This document shows positions 1 through 8,552 of a DNA stretch of 64,000 nucleotides, piece after piece. Below the pieces are notes generated by a model. It saw only the letters and a program-made list of their open reading frames with translations. It did no database searches and had not been told where the DNA came from. Where the stretch lies: positions 186,001 through 250,000 of the forward strand of contig CAVPSV010000002.1 of the NCBI GenBank assembly GCA_963708625.1, in the 5' to 3' direction. The position numbers and the translations under genes are program-made. Within the stretch, counting starts at the first letter, position 1, and each line of letters opens with the position of its first letter. Source of the DNA: DASXIF01 sp036498145. GTDB taxonomy: Bacteria; Actinomycetota; Actinomycetes; Mycobacteriales; Jatrophihabitantaceae.

Positions 1-426
1 ACCGGCGGCGCCGTCGTGGTGCCGACGCTGATCAACATCGACAACTTCCCGTCCATCGCCGCCGCCGGCGCGGAGAAGTTCCCGGACGTACGCCGCGCAC
101 ATGCGCGCGCTCTACGCGACGTCGCGCGACCGCATCCGCGCCGCGCACGAGGCCGGCGTGCCGGTGTACACCGGCACCGACGCCGGCGGTTCGTTGCCGC
201 ACGGGCTGGTCCGCGATGAGATCCGCGCGCTGGTCGGCGCCGGCATCCCGCAGCCGGAGGTGATCGCCAACGCGTCATGGCGGGCGCGCGAATGGTTGGG
301 CGCTGGTCGAGGCTGACCGAGGGCGGCGACGTGCCGATCTGATCGTGTTCGACGCGGACCCGCGCCGCGATCTGGCGACGCTGTATTGCGCCGCGTGCGC
401 ACGTGGTGCTGCGCGGCGTGAGCTGA
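1..426 (+). CDS. Amidohydrolase family protein, C-terminal part, frame broken
   Basis: The left window edge removes the N-terminal part. Three frames must be joined: positions 1 to about 87 (VVVPTLINID), about 92 to 305 with the TGTDAGG segment, whose Asp is the usual late metal ligand of the amidohydrolase superfamily, and about 335 to 426 (DLIVFDADP, then HVVLRGVS and TGA at 424-426). The first break is an extra G in ttcccGGacg near 87; the region 305-400 holds at least two more disturbances. The closing pattern 'A-DLIVFD-DP' is the typical beta-sandwich end of imidazolonepropionase- and prolidase-like amidohydrolases. Substrate cannot be told. The gene stands apart from the rpsP operon, about 590 bases upstream of it. 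Whether it is a pseudogene or misread sequence is open, but the same kind of break occurs in essential genes of this window. Confidence 0.6.
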
Positions 427-695
427 TCAGCCTGATCGACAGCGCGCGGTCTGTGACTGCCTTATGGACGCTCTGATTCGTCGGCACGTCTCGACCTCTA
501 CTCGTCCGAACTCCCTTTGCCCTTGCGCGGCGACTCCACGGCCCTGTAGAAATTCACCTACGCCGATCCGCAAGGAGAGGCAGATCGAGAACGAAGGCGG
601 ACATGTCGTCGGGGCAACCCGGCGAAGCTGTGGGTGACGACGCGGTGGTCCGTGGTAGTTCTCGTGAAGGTCACGAGCGTCACGCGAGACCGAAC

Positions 696-740
696 GTGGG
701 GCTCCTCGAACTCATACTTCGAGGAGCCCCACACCTTTTT
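696..740 (+). terminator. Intrinsic terminator
   Basis: A perfect 15-base stem (696-710 with 718-732) encloses a 7-base loop and is followed by a run of five T at 736-740. It is the only classical hairpin-plus-T-run terminator in the window. It would stop plus-strand transcription before the rpsP promoter. The distance of 270 bases to the amidohydrolase stop is long, so it may belong to a lost or unrecognised transcript. Confidence 0.85.
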
Positions 741-876
741 CTAGCATGATCCGGTCGAATTTCCGGTCAACGACGGCGGTTCGCGACCGGCGCGGTATCG
801 AGATCTGCGGACCCCGATGGCGACCTGATGGCGGAGCCGCCGAACGGGCGTGGACCGGGACCCGCGGCCGATCTGG

Positions 877-882
877 CAGAAT
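877..882 (+). promoter_or_regulatory. Possible -10 box of the rpsP operon
   Basis: CAGAAT at 877-882 fits the actinobacterial -10 pattern and would give a leader of about 125 bases before the GTG of rpsP. No clear -35 box was found, so this is a weak call. Confidence 0.35.
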
Positions 883-1016
883 GGCCGTCGAGTACCGGCT
901 GGATGCGCGGACCCTCTCACCGCCTCCCGGCCAGTCCACCCGGACGTCCGCGACACCGAGATTCCCCACCCGGATTCGGCGCGTCCACACCAGACACGTC
1001 TGGAGCACCTGTACCC

Positions 1017-1670
1017 GTGGCAACAAAGATCAAGCTCATGCGCCTGGGCAAGATGCGCGAGCCGCACTATCGCATCGTCGTCGCCGACGCCCGCACCAAG
1101 CGTGACGGCCGATCGATCGAGACCATCGGCGAGTACCACCCGAAGTCCGATCCGTCGGTCATCAAGGTCGACAGCGACCGGGCGGCGTACTGGCTCGGCG
1201 TCGGTGCCCAGCCCACCGAGGCCGTCACCGCGATCCTCAAGGTCACCGGCGACTGGCAGCGGTTCCGCGGTGAGCCCGCGCCGGAGCCGATGAAGATGGC
1301 TCCGGAGAAGGAGGACAAGCGCGCTCGCTTTGCCGCGGCGTTGGCCGAGGCCTCCGGCGAGCCGACCGCAGAGGCGACCACCGCGCGCAAGCGAGCGGCG
1401 AAGAAGGCCGCGCCGGCAGCTGCGTCCGCCGAGGCACCAGCGGCCGACGCCCCCGCCGGCGAAGCCGCGGAGGCTGTCGCACCTGCGCCGGACGCCGCCG
1501 CTGCCACGGCGCAAGCCGGTGCCGCGGCCACTGACGCCGCGCCCACTGACGCCGCGCCCACTGACGCCGCGCCCACTGACGCCGCGCCCACCGACGCATC
1601 GACCGACGCGTCGGCCGACGCGCCGGCGGGGACCGCAGCGCCAGCCGCGGACGAGCAGGCGGACGGCTGA
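1017..1670 (+). CDS. rpsP: 30S ribosomal protein S16 with long Ala-rich tail
   Basis: S16 is a 30S assembly protein. The N-terminal 85 or so residues are a standard S16 (IKLMRLGKMREPHYRIVVAD, then SIETIGEYHPK and the AAYWLGVGAQPT turn). The GTG at 1017 gives the usual start (VATKIKLMRLG). The protein has 217 residues, clearly more than the 80-170 usual in the family. The extra length is a Lys/Ala-rich stretch (KRAAKKAAPAA) followed by an Ala/Asp/Pro/Thr tail with four copies of the pentapeptide TDAAP. Such basic and Ala-rich tails occur on actinobacterial S16 proteins, but this one is unusually long. First gene of rpsP-khpA-rimM-trmD; khpA starts one base after the stop. Confidence 0.97.
   Translation: MATKIKLMRLGKMREPHYRIVVADARTKRDGRSIETIGEYHPKSDPSVIKVDSDRAAYWLGVGAQPTEAVTAILKVTGDWQRFRGEPAPEPMKMAPEKEDKRARFAAALAEASGEPTAEATTARKRAAKKAAPAAASAEAPAADAPAGEAAEAVAPAPDAAAATAQAGAAATDAAPTDAAPTDAAPTDAAPTDASTDASADAPAGTAAPAADEQADG
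1530..1589 (+). repeat. Four tandem copies of a 15-base unit in the rpsP tail
   Basis: The unit ACTGACGCCGCGCCC is repeated four times without a mismatch (1530-1544, 1545-1559, 1560-1574, 1575-1589). It encodes TDAAP each time, and a degenerate fifth copy (ACCGACGCATCG) follows. The identity at third positions points to recent slippage expansion. The copy number may vary between strains. Confidence 0.95.
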
Positions 1671-1671
1671 G

Positions 1672-1908
1672 GTGCTCGAGGAAGCCCTCGAACACCTGGT
1701 GCGCGGCATCGTCGACCACCCCGACGAGGTCCGCGTCGACATGGTCGACAACCGGCGCGGCCAGCGGCTGGAGGTGCGCGTGCACCCCGATGATCTCGGC
1801 CGCGTCATCGGCCGCAACGGCAGAACCGCCAAGGCGCTTCGACAGGTGGTCAACGGCGTCGGTGGGCGGGGCATTCGCGTCGATGTGGTCGACGTCGACC
1901 GTCGCTGA
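1672..1908 (+). CDS. khpA: KhpA, single KH-domain RNA-binding protein
   Basis: A 78-residue protein made of one KH domain. The GxxG loop is GRNG within VIGRNGRTAKALR at about residues 44-56, which is the RNA-binding loop. In other bacteria KhpA pairs with KhpB and binds many small RNAs and mRNAs, affecting cell-size control. The GTG at 1672 directly follows the rpsP stop, so translation is likely coupled. The placement between rpsP and rimM is the standard actinobacterial arrangement and supports the call. Confidence 0.93.
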   Translation: MLEEALEHLVRGIVDHPDEVRVDMVDNRRGQRLEVRVHPDDLGRVIGRNGRTAKALRQVVNGVGGRGIRVDVVDVDRR

Positions 1909-1926
1909 GCCACGGCGAGACCAGCC

Positions 1927-2439
1927 ATGCCCGGCGATGTGACCATCGGGCGCATCGGGCCGGCCCGCGGGGTACGCGGCGAGGTGTTCGTCGAGCCGTG
2001 GACCGATGACCCGGACGCGCGTTTCGCGGCCGGCGCCGTGCTGCGCACCGAGCCCGCCGAGCGCGGGCCGTTGATGGTGGCCGCGTCGAGTTCGGCCGGC
2101 GGAAAGCTGGTGGTGCACTTCGACGGCGTGCACGACCGGGCCGCCGCGCAGGAACTGCGTGGCCTGCGTCTGGTGATCGCGGCCACCGAGCGTCCGCCGC
2201 TCGATGATCCGAACGAGTTCTACGCCAGCGACCTGGTCGGTATCGCCGCGTCGACCGTCGACGGCACCCAACTCGGCCCGGTCCTGGACGTGGTCGAGAT
2301 CGCCGGGGCGGACTATCTGGTGGTGGCAGTCGACGGGCGGGAGCGGCTCGTTCCGTTCGTCGCCGCGATGGTGCCGACCGTCGATCTGCCGGGCGGGCGC
2401 GTCGTCATCGATCCGCCGCCGGGGCTGTTCGACCTGTGA
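1927..2439 (+). CDS. rimM: Ribosome maturation factor RimM
   Basis: RimM assists late 30S assembly and binds ribosomal protein S19. The 170-residue product has the N-terminal RimM beta-barrel (IGRIGPARGVRGEVFVEPWTD at residues 7-27) and a C-terminal PRC-barrel (NEFYASDLVG, then YLVVAVDGRERLVPFV and the closing VVIDPPPGLFDL). Length is normal. Its stop overlaps the GTG start of trmD by four bases, indicating translational coupling. Confidence 0.96.
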   Translation: MPGDVTIGRIGPARGVRGEVFVEPWTDDPDARFAAGAVLRTEPAERGPLMVAASSSAGGKLVVHFDGVHDRAAAQELRGLRLVIAATERPPLDDPNEFYASDLVGIAASTVDGTQLGPVLDVVEIAGADYLVVAVDGRERLVPFVAAMVPTVDLPGGRVVIDPPPGLFDL

Positions 2440-3157
2440 GCGACCCGGCGCTTCGCCTCGACATCGTGACGATCTTCCCCGGACTACCTGCAGCCGCTGC
2501 GGGAGTCGTTGCTGGGCAAGGCGATCGACCGCGGCCTCGTCGACGTCGCGGTGCACGACCTGCGCCGATGGACCGACGATGTGCACCGAACCGTGGACGA
2601 CACGCCGTATGGCGGCGGCCCGGGCATGGTCATGCGACCCGAGCCGTGGGGCCGTGCCTTGGACGAACTGGTCCCGTCCGGTGCCGCGCCGCCTCGGCTG
2701 GTGGTACCGACACCGGCCGGCCGGCAATTCACCCAGGCCGTCGCGGCTGAACTTGCCGAGCAGCCGTGGCTGCTGTTCGCCTGTGGTCGCTACGAAGGGA
2801 TCGACGCCCGGGTGCTCGATTACGCCGCCGGGCGGATGCCGGTGGACGAGATCAGCATCGGCGACTACGTCCTGGCCGGGGGAGAAGCGGCGGTGCTGGT
2901 TATGGCCGAGGCGGTTAGCCGGTTGCTGCCGGGTGTGCTCGGCAATGCCGCGTCCGCCGTCGACGACTCGTTCGCGGCCGGGTCCGGAAGGCCTGCTCGA
3001 AGGGCCGGTGTACACCAAACCCGCGTCCTGGCAGGGCTTGGACGTCCCTGAAGTACTGCTGTCCGGCAACCACGGCGACATCGCCCGTTGGCGCGCCGAG
3101 CAATCCCGGCTGCGTACTGCCGCACGGCGCCCGGACCTGCTCGGCCCGGACCATTGA
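2436..3157 (+). CDS. trmD: tRNA (guanine-N1)-methyltransferase TrmD, frame broken twice
   Basis: TrmD makes m1G37 in tRNAs that read CNN and some GNN codons, using S-adenosylmethionine and a trefoil-knot fold. Knot motifs are present: YGGGPGMVM, CGRYEGIDARV and EISIGDYVLAGGEAA, then LLSGNHGDI near the end. Three frames are needed. Near 2480 an extra G (ttccccGGactac) breaks IFPDYLQPLR. Near 2987 an extra base in gccgGGtccggaag breaks AAGPEGLLEG. Joined length is about 239 residues, normal for the family. Because trmD is essential and single copy, both breaks are most likely sequence errors. The product matters for the CUA-reading tRNA at 35533-35609, which has G37. Confidence 0.9.
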
Positions 3158-3239
3158 GCCGCGAGGCACGCCGGACGATGCACGGGTGGGAAAAGCCCGC
3201 AAAACCTGACTCCGCGGCAGCCGGGCCGAGGACACGCGG

Positions 3240-3270
3240 TTGGGAGATCGGCCGCCAGGTGTGGCATCAT
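3240..3270 (+). promoter_or_regulatory. Weak candidate promoter of rplS
   Basis: TTGGGA at 3240-3245 and CATCAT at 3265-3270 are separated by 19 bases, slightly long. The trmD-rplS gap of 220 bases has no gene, so rplS probably has its own promoter here. Confidence 0.25.
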
Positions 3271-3377
3271 CGTGTGGTTGCCCGCTGCGTCCATCGCGCG
3301 GGAATCCCCTCCCGGGCGGTCGCCGCCGCGCGCCCCGGCCCAGTACGTGATGTGACCCGACGAACAGGAACGACGCG

Positions 3378-3734
3378 ATGAACACGCTCGACACGGTGGA
3401 CGCTCAGTCGCTGCGCAGCGACGTGCCGGAATTTCGCCCCGGCGATTCGCTCAAGGTGCACGTCCGCGTCGTCGAGGGCAACCGGTCCCGTATCCAGGTC
3501 TTCCAGGGCGTGGTCATTCGCCGGCAGGGCGGTGGCATCCGGGAGACCTTCACCGTCCGGAAGGTGAGTTTCGGCGTCGGCGTGGAACGCACCTTCCCGG
3601 TGCACACGCCGGTCATCGAGCGGATCGAGGTCGTGACCCGCGGTGACGTGCGGCGCGCCAAGCTGTACTACCTGCGCGATCTGCGCGGCAAGAAGGCCAA
3701 GATCAAGGAGAAGCGCGAAACCGTCGCGCGCTGA
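3378..3734 (+). CDS. rplS: 50S ribosomal protein L19
   Basis: L19 sits at the 30S-50S interface. The 118-residue protein carries the family core (FRPGDSLKVHVRVVEGNRSRIQ, then FQGVVIRRQGGGIRETFTVRKVS, VGVERTFPVHTP and the basic end YLRDLRGKKAKIKEK). ATG at 3378 follows an AGGAACG ribosome-binding site. Position after trmD and before lepB is the usual one. Confidence 0.98.
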   Translation: MNTLDTVDAQSLRSDVPEFRPGDSLKVHVRVVEGNRSRIQVFQGVVIRRQGGGIRETFTVRKVSFGVGVERTFPVHTPVIERIEVVTRGDVRRAKLYYLRDLRGKKAKIKEKRETVAR

Positions 3735-3770
3735 CGGCTTGCGCCGAGCAGCGCTGTCTGCCGTACCGGC

Positions 3771-5249
3771 ATGACTGACGACACCGAGGCATGGCCGGTG
3801 GTGCGCCCACCGGCGCAACCGAACGGGCAAGGTCTCGCTCCGCCCGCGGCGCAGCCCGGTCCGGATTCTGCCCCGCAACCGTTCCCGCCACCGCTGCCGG
3901 CCCCCGCGCCGCCGGGCAGTTCCCCGGCCGTACCGGGCGCCCGGACGCCGGCCCCCACTCGGCCATGGGCGCCGCAAACCACGCCCCAGGGCGCAACGCC
4001 GCACGTCCGGCCGGTCCTGCCGGCGCCGCTCCCAGCCGGCGCGACCAGCGACCTGGACGATCTGCGCGACGAACTCGACCGCCAGCACGCCACCGGTGAG
4101 CACGAGGCTGCCGCGTCGAACATGCCGGCGGCGCCGTCGCCGAGCGTCCCGACCGCGAGCGACGCCACCGCGAGCGCCCCAACGTCGACCGGCCGGACCG
4201 GGTCCGCAACGCCGCGGACCCGCGCTCGACACGCCCGCGCCCGAGGTTCGGATTTCATCCTGCCCGCGCTCAGCCCGTCGCCCGCCGATCACCCCACCGA
4301 CGCCGGCGCGGTCGCGGCAGGTGACGGGACCCTTGAGCGCGGTCGCCGGCGGCGCGAGACGAAGGCGAGCAAGGGTCGCCGGCGCAAGGCGCCGTGGTGG
4401 GAGCTGCCGCTACTGGTCGCGATCGCGATCATCGTCGCGGTGTTGGTCAAGACATTCGTGGTGCAGCCGTTCTACATCCCGTCGGAGTCGATGGAGAAGA
4501 CGTTGCACGGCTGCGCAGGGTGCTCCGGGGACCGCATCCTGGTCAACAAGCCGATTTACGATCTACGCGACCCGCACCCTGGCGACGTCGTGGTGTTCCA
4601 CGCCCCGCCGGGCTGGGATCAGGAGCCCGCCTCCCGCCCGCCGGGCAACCCGGTGCTGCGAGCGATCCGTGGCTTCGGACAGCTGGTTGGGTTCGTGCCC
4701 CCGGACGGGTTGGTGCTCGTCAAGCGCGTGATCGCGGTGGGCGGCGAGACGGTGAAGGGCATGACCGTCGACAACGGCACCAAGGACGTGGTGATGGTCA
4801 GCGACCACGGCCCGAGCGGGCCATGGCGCACCCTCAACGAGCCCTACATCTACGTGCCCGCGCCGGACCCCACCGGCACCTTCGGTCCGGTCACCGTGCC
4901 AAAGGGCCGGCTGTGGGTCATGGGCGACCACCGCAACGACTCGGCCGACTCGCGGTGGCACTGCCCGGGCACGGCCACAGCTGGCTCCACCTGCGATCCG
5001 ATGACCAGCACGGTGCCGATCAAGGACGTCATCGGCAAGGCCGTGCTGATCGCCTGGCCGCCCTCGCGCTGGCGCACCCTCGGCACCCCATCGACGTTCA
5101 CCCACGTCGCCTCGGCCGGGCTGCCCGGCGCTGCGGGCGCGGTCGCCGTGTTCCCGGTGTGGTTCGTCCGCCGGCGCCGCCGTAGCCGACGCGCCGTCCG
5201 TCCGGTGGTCGGCGCGCACGGGTCCGACGGCCCGCACGACTCCGCGTAG
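3771..5249 (+). CDS. lepB: Signal peptidase I with long Pro/Ala-rich N-terminal region
   Basis: LepB removes signal peptides from exported proteins on the outer face of the membrane. After about 205 Pro/Ala/Thr-rich residues comes a membrane helix (about 207-231, PLLVAIAIIVAVLVK), the catalytic Ser240 in PSESM, the general-base Lys318 in LVKRVIAVGGE, and the box MGDHRNDSADSR. A second hydrophobic stretch near residues 447-465 is followed by a basic tail. The 492 residues exceed the common 250-330 because of the N-terminal extension, which would lie in the cytoplasm. ATG at 3771 lies 36 bases after rplS. A shorter start inside the extension cannot be ruled out, but the frame stays open and codon bias is maintained. 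Confidence 0.95.
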   Translation: MTDDTEAWPVVRPPAQPNGQGLAPPAAQPGPDSAPQPFPPPLPAPAPPGSSPAVPGARTPAPTRPWAPQTTPQGATPHVRPVLPAPLPAGATSDLDDLRDELDRQHATGEHEAAASNMPAAPSPSVPTASDATASAPTSTGRTGSATPRTRARHARARGSDFILPALSPSPADHPTDAGAVAAGDGTLERGRRRRETKASKGRRRKAPWWELPLLVAIAIIVAVLVKTFVVQPFYIPSESMEKTLHGCAGCSGDRILVNKPIYDLRDPHPGDVVVFHAPPGWDQEPASRPPGNPVLRAIRGFGQLVGFVPPDGLVLVKRVIAVGGETVKGMTVDNGTKDVVMVSDHGPSGPWRTLNEPYIYVPAPDPTGTFGPVTVPKGRLWVMGDHRNDSADSRWHCPGTATAGSTCDPMTSTVPIKDVIGKAVLIAWPPSRWRTLGTPSTFTHVASAGLPGAAGAVAVFPVWFVRRRRRSRRAVRPVVGAHGSDGPHDSA

Positions 5250-5261
5250 CCTGGCCAGATC

Positions 5262-6035
5262 ATGGCTGCACGCAACACCGGCGACGCCACGGTGTTCCGC
5301 CCGCCGAGACTTGTGGTCCGGCGCGAGGCGGGCCTGGCCGCGTACGAATCGGCGTTGAGCCGAGCGGGTTTCGGTCTCGTCGCCGGGGCCGACGAAGCGG
5401 GCCGCGGCGCCTGTGCCGGGCCGCTGGTCGTCGCGGCGTGCATTCTGCCGTCGGGTCGGCGTGGCCAGATCGATGGTCTGACGGATTCGAAACTGCTCTC
5501 CCCGGCAGCGCGGGAGCGGATGTACGCCGAGGTGGTGCGGCGTGCGAGTGCCTATTCGGTGGTCATCGTCCCGGCCAGCGAGATCGACGCGTGGGGGCTG
5601 CACGTGGCCAACCTGGCCGGCATGCGCCGCGCGCTGGGCACGCTGCGCCCGCGTGCCTCGTACGCGCTCACGGATGGCTTCCCGGTCTCGGGTCTGGGGG
5701 TACCCGCTACTGCGGTGTGGAAGGGGGACGCCACCATGGCTTGCATTGCGGCGGCGTCGGTGCTGGCCAAGGTCACCCGGGACCGGATCATGGTCGAGCT
5801 GCACGAGAGCTGGCCGGACTACGAGTTCGCCCAGCACAAGGGGTACATCACGCCAACGCACGCGCAGGCCCTCAATCGGCTCGGCCCCTGCCCGCAGCAT
5901 CGACGGCGTTATGTCAACGTCCGACGGGCGATGCGGGGCGAGTCGCTGCTGGCGGAGAATGGAGGCACCCCGGTGGACGACACTGGGGCGATGGTCATGG
6001 ATGACGGTGACGAACTGGTGGTCGAGCGAGCATGA
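5262..6035 (+). CDS. rnhB: Ribonuclease HII
   Basis: RNase HII cuts the RNA strand of RNA-DNA hybrids and removes single ribonucleotides from DNA. Asp44 and Glu45 in GADEAGRGACAGPLVVAA are the first metal ligands. Further family blocks are LTDSKLLSPAARE, ALTDGFPV, AASVLAKVTRD and HKGYITPTHAQAL. The 257 residues are normal for actinobacteria. A possible -10 box TAGCCT (5247-5252) overlaps the lepB stop and lies nine bases from the ATG, so a near-leaderless transcript is possible. Confidence 0.97.
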   Translation: MAARNTGDATVFRPPRLVVRREAGLAAYESALSRAGFGLVAGADEAGRGACAGPLVVAACILPSGRRGQIDGLTDSKLLSPAARERMYAEVVRRASAYSVVIVPASEIDAWGLHVANLAGMRRALGTLRPRASYALTDGFPVSGLGVPATAVWKGDATMACIAAASVLAKVTRDRIMVELHESWPDYEFAQHKGYITPTHAQALNRLGPCPQHRRRYVNVRRAMRGESLLAENGGTPVDDTGAMVMDDGDELVVERA

Positions 6036-6065
6036 GGATCGAGATGGCATGAGGATCGAGCAGGC

Positions 6066-6386
6066 ATGAGTGCCGAGGATCTCGAGAACTACGAAACCGA
6101 GATGGAGTTACAGCTCTATCGCGAGTACAAGGACATCGCCGCCCAGTTCAGTTACGTGGTGGAGACCGAGCGCCGGTTCTACCTGACGAACGACGTCGAC
6201 CTGCAGCCGCGAAATGCCGACGGCGAGGTGTACTTCGAGCTGACGATGCGCGACGCCTGGGTGTGGGACATGTACCGCCCGGCCCGCTTCGTGAAGACAG
6301 TGCGGGTGGTGACGTTCAAGGACGTCAACATCGAAGAACTCGACAAGCCGGAACTCGAGTTGCCAGGAGACAAGCCCGGGTTCTGA
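6066..6386 (+). CDS. DUF2469 family protein
   Basis: A 106-residue conserved actinobacterial protein of unknown function, recognised by SAEDLENYETEMELQLYREY at the start and the block FELTMRDAWVWDMYRPARFVK. It is found next to rnhB and yraN in most actinobacteria, as here. It starts with a strongly acidic helix and has no membrane segment or signal peptide. The sequence just before the start repeats GCATGAGGATCGAG twice, which makes several ATG codons available; 6066 is the one that gives the usual family start. Confidence 0.92.
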   Translation: MSAEDLENYETEMELQLYREYKDIAAQFSYVVETERRFYLTNDVDLQPRNADGEVYFELTMRDAWVWDMYRPARFVKTVRVVTFKDVNIEELDKPELELPGDKPGF

Positions 6387-6480
6387 CCACCGAACCGAAC
6401 CGAACCGCGCCGAACCGCGCCGAACCGCGCCGAACAGAACCGCACCGTCCGCCCGTCCGGCCGTCCGTCCGTCCGTCCGC
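6387..6480. repeat. Low-complexity CCGAA and CCGT repeat tract
   Basis: Directly after the DUF2469 stop lies a run of CCGAA-type units (several CCGAACCG and three CCGCGCCGAA-like copies), then a GTCC tetranucleotide run near 6460-6480. The rest of the gap up to yraN (6603) shows no gene. The tract is prone to slippage and may be miscounted. Confidence 0.85.
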
Positions 6481-6602
6481 CGCAATGCGGCGAAGACACA
6501 TTGGACGATTCGGGTCAACTTCCCCGTCCACATCGGCGCGCGGTATCCACAGCCTGGCGCAATCACCTCGCGGGGTGGTGATGACAGCGCAACATCGCAG
6601 GT

Positions 6603-6974
6603 GTGCGAGTCAAGGACGCGGTCGGCAGGTTCGGCGAACAGGTTGCGGCGCAGTACCTCACTGACGCAGGACTCGTCCTGGTCGAACGCAACTGGCGGTG
6701 TGCCCGCGGCGAGATCGACATCATCGCCGTCGACGGGCAGGCGCTCGTTTTCATCGAGGTGAAGACACGTTCGTCCGTCGCGTTCGGCGACCCGGCGGAG
6801 GCGGTCACGGCCGCGAAGGCGGGCCGGATACGCCTGCTTGCCGCGCAGTGGCTCAGCGACCGGCGAGCCAACGCCGACCGGCCGACGTGGCAGGAGTTGC
6901 GCTTCGACGTGGTGTGCGTGGTGCGTCGCGCCGCGGGCCCTCCGCTGGTGCGCCACCTCAAGGCGGCGTTCTGA
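6603..6974 (+). CDS. yraN: YraN/UPF0102 family endonuclease-like protein
   Basis: A 123-residue member of the UPF0102 family, which has a restriction-endonuclease-like fold. The putative metal-binding set is visible in CARGEIDIIAVDGQALVFIEVK (E, D and E-x-K). The function is not firmly known; the constant linkage to comM and dprA suggests DNA processing. GTG at 6603 begins VRVKDAVGRFGEQVAAQYL, the usual start. The stop overlaps the ATG of comM by one base. Confidence 0.93.
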   Translation: MRVKDAVGRFGEQVAAQYLTDAGLVLVERNWRCARGEIDIIAVDGQALVFIEVKTRSSVAFGDPAEAVTAAKAGRIRLLAAQWLSDRRANADRPTWQELRFDVVCVVRRAAGPPLVRHLKAAF

Positions 6975-8504
6975 TGACCCTCGCACGCACCTTGGCGATG
7001 ACGCTTGCCGGCATTCACGGCGAGCCCGTCGACGTCGAGGCAGACCTGTCCGCCGGCCTGCCCGGCGTCACGTTCACCGGCCTCGCCGATGTCGCGGTCA
7101 AGGAGTCGCGTGATCGGATTCGGGCCGCAATCTGCAATTCGGGTCTGGAGTGGCCGAATCGGAAGATCACTGTCGCGCTGCTGCCCGCGGATGTACGCAA
7201 GGTGGGCTCGCGCTTCGACCTGGCCATGGCCGTGGCGGTACTCGGCTGCGCCGGCACGGTGCCGGTCGAGGCCATCATCGGCGTGGTGTGGATCGGGGAG
7301 TTGGGCCTCGACGGGCGGCTGCGGCCCGTACACGGCGTGCTGCCGTCGGTCATCGCGGCACGTGCAGCCGGCGTGCAGCGGGTGGTCGTGCCGCTGGGCA
7401 ACGCCGCCGAGGCCGCATTGGTCTCCGACATCGACGTACGAGCCGCGGGGCATCTCGGCGAGGTCGTCGCCTGGCTGCGCGGCACCGGGCCGGCACCGGA
7501 GCCGGCGGAGCCGGGTCCGGCCAGACCGCTCGACGAACAGGCACTCGATCTTGCCGACATCGCCGGTCAGCATTCGGCCAAGCGAGCGCTCGCGGTCGCT
7601 GCGGCCGGCTCGCATCACCTGTCCTTGGTCGGCGCACCGGGATCCGGCAAGACCATGCTCGCGGAACGTCTACCCGGGCTGTTGCCACCTCTGGATGACC
7701 CGGCAGCGCTGGAAGTGAGCGCAGTGCACTCGGTGGCGGGATTGCTCGGCGTACCGGCCCAGCTCCTGCGTCAGCCACCCTGGCAGGCTCCGCATCACAC
7801 CGCATCGGTCGCGGCGCTGGTTGGCGGCGGCACACACCTGGCCCGCCCCGGTGCGATCAGTCTTGCGCATCGGGGCGTGCTGTTTCTCGATGAGGCAGCA
7901 GAGTTCGCGCGAGCCGCTCTCGACGCGTTACGCCAACCGCTGGAAAGCGGTGTGGTCGTGCTGCATCGAAGCGGCGGTCCGGTGCGCTACCCGTCCCGGT
8001 TCCAACTCGTCCTTGCCGCGAATCCATGCCCGTGTGGCAGTCGGGCGGCGCGATGCAGCTGCGCACCCGGGGCCCGGCGCAGGTATCTGCAACGACTGTC
8101 CGGACCGTTGCTCGATCGCATCGACATGCGCATCTACGTCGATCCGGTACCGCACGCGGAGCTGTTCGCCGAATCCGGCGGCGAGCGTAGCGCCGTGGTG
8201 CACGGCCGGGTCATGCGCGCGCGGGCGGCCGCAGGCGAGCGTTGGGCCGGCACGGGTCACGCACTCAACGGTGACGTGCCGGGCGCGCTGTTGCGCGGGG
8301 CTCGCTGGCGACTGCCGCGGGCGGCGATGCGGCTCGCGGAAGAGTCGATGCGACGAGGTTTGCTCAGCGCACGCGGGCTCGATCGTGTGCTGCGGGTTGC
8401 GTGGAGCGTCGCCGACCTGGCCGGGCACAGCGGTGCCGGATGCAGACGATGTGGCCGAGGCGCTGTACTACCGATGCGCAGAAGCCGGGTCGTGGGCGGC
8501 ATGA
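6974..8504 (+). CDS. comM: ComM/YifB family Mg-chelatase-like AAA+ ATPase, one frame break
   Basis: ComM is a hexameric helicase that extends branches during natural transformation in Gram-negative bacteria; the actinobacterial homologues share its architecture. The N-terminal Lon-like ChlI domain (about 1-170, KVGSRFDLAMAVAVLGC) is followed by the AAA+ core with Walker A GAPGSGKT at about residues 220-227, Walker B GVLFLDE, the NPCPCG zinc-like loop and the C-terminal Mg-chelatase lid. An extra base near 8435 (agcGGtgccgg) shifts the frame; rejoining gives PDADDVAEALYYR and a stop at 8502-8504. Length is then about 510 residues, as expected. It lies between yraN and dprA. Confidence 0.93.
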
Positions 8505-8552
8505 GCGAGTGCCGCGAGCACATCGGCACGCACCGACTGCTGGACACATCAG

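Larger units (their letters stand above)
427..1016. other. 590-base gap between the amidohydrolase and rpsP
   Basis: No convincing protein gene is seen on either strand. The stretch holds a strong hairpin terminator at 696-740 and, after about 877, the promoter and 5' leader of rpsP. Codon pattern in 464-690 does not resemble the neighbours, and no transposase motif could be read. Confidence 0.5.

Noticed and set aside
427..695. Possible insertion sequence remnant between the amidohydrolase and rpsP
   Set aside because: No transposase motif, terminal inverted repeat or target duplication could be found.
1243..3294. Minus-strand open frame of 683 residues opposite rpsP-trmD
   Set aside because: It is antisense to four well-identified genes, is Arg/Gly/Pro-rich without recognisable motifs, and arises from high GC content, which removes stop codons in the opposite frame.
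4563..6050. Minus-strand open frame of 495 residues opposite lepB and rnhB
   Set aside because: It is the mirror of two clear genes and shows no protein family features or start signals.
6387..6480. CCGAA/CCGT repeat tract considered as a CRISPR or regulatory array
   Set aside because: The units are 4-10 bases without spacers; it is simple low-complexity sequence.
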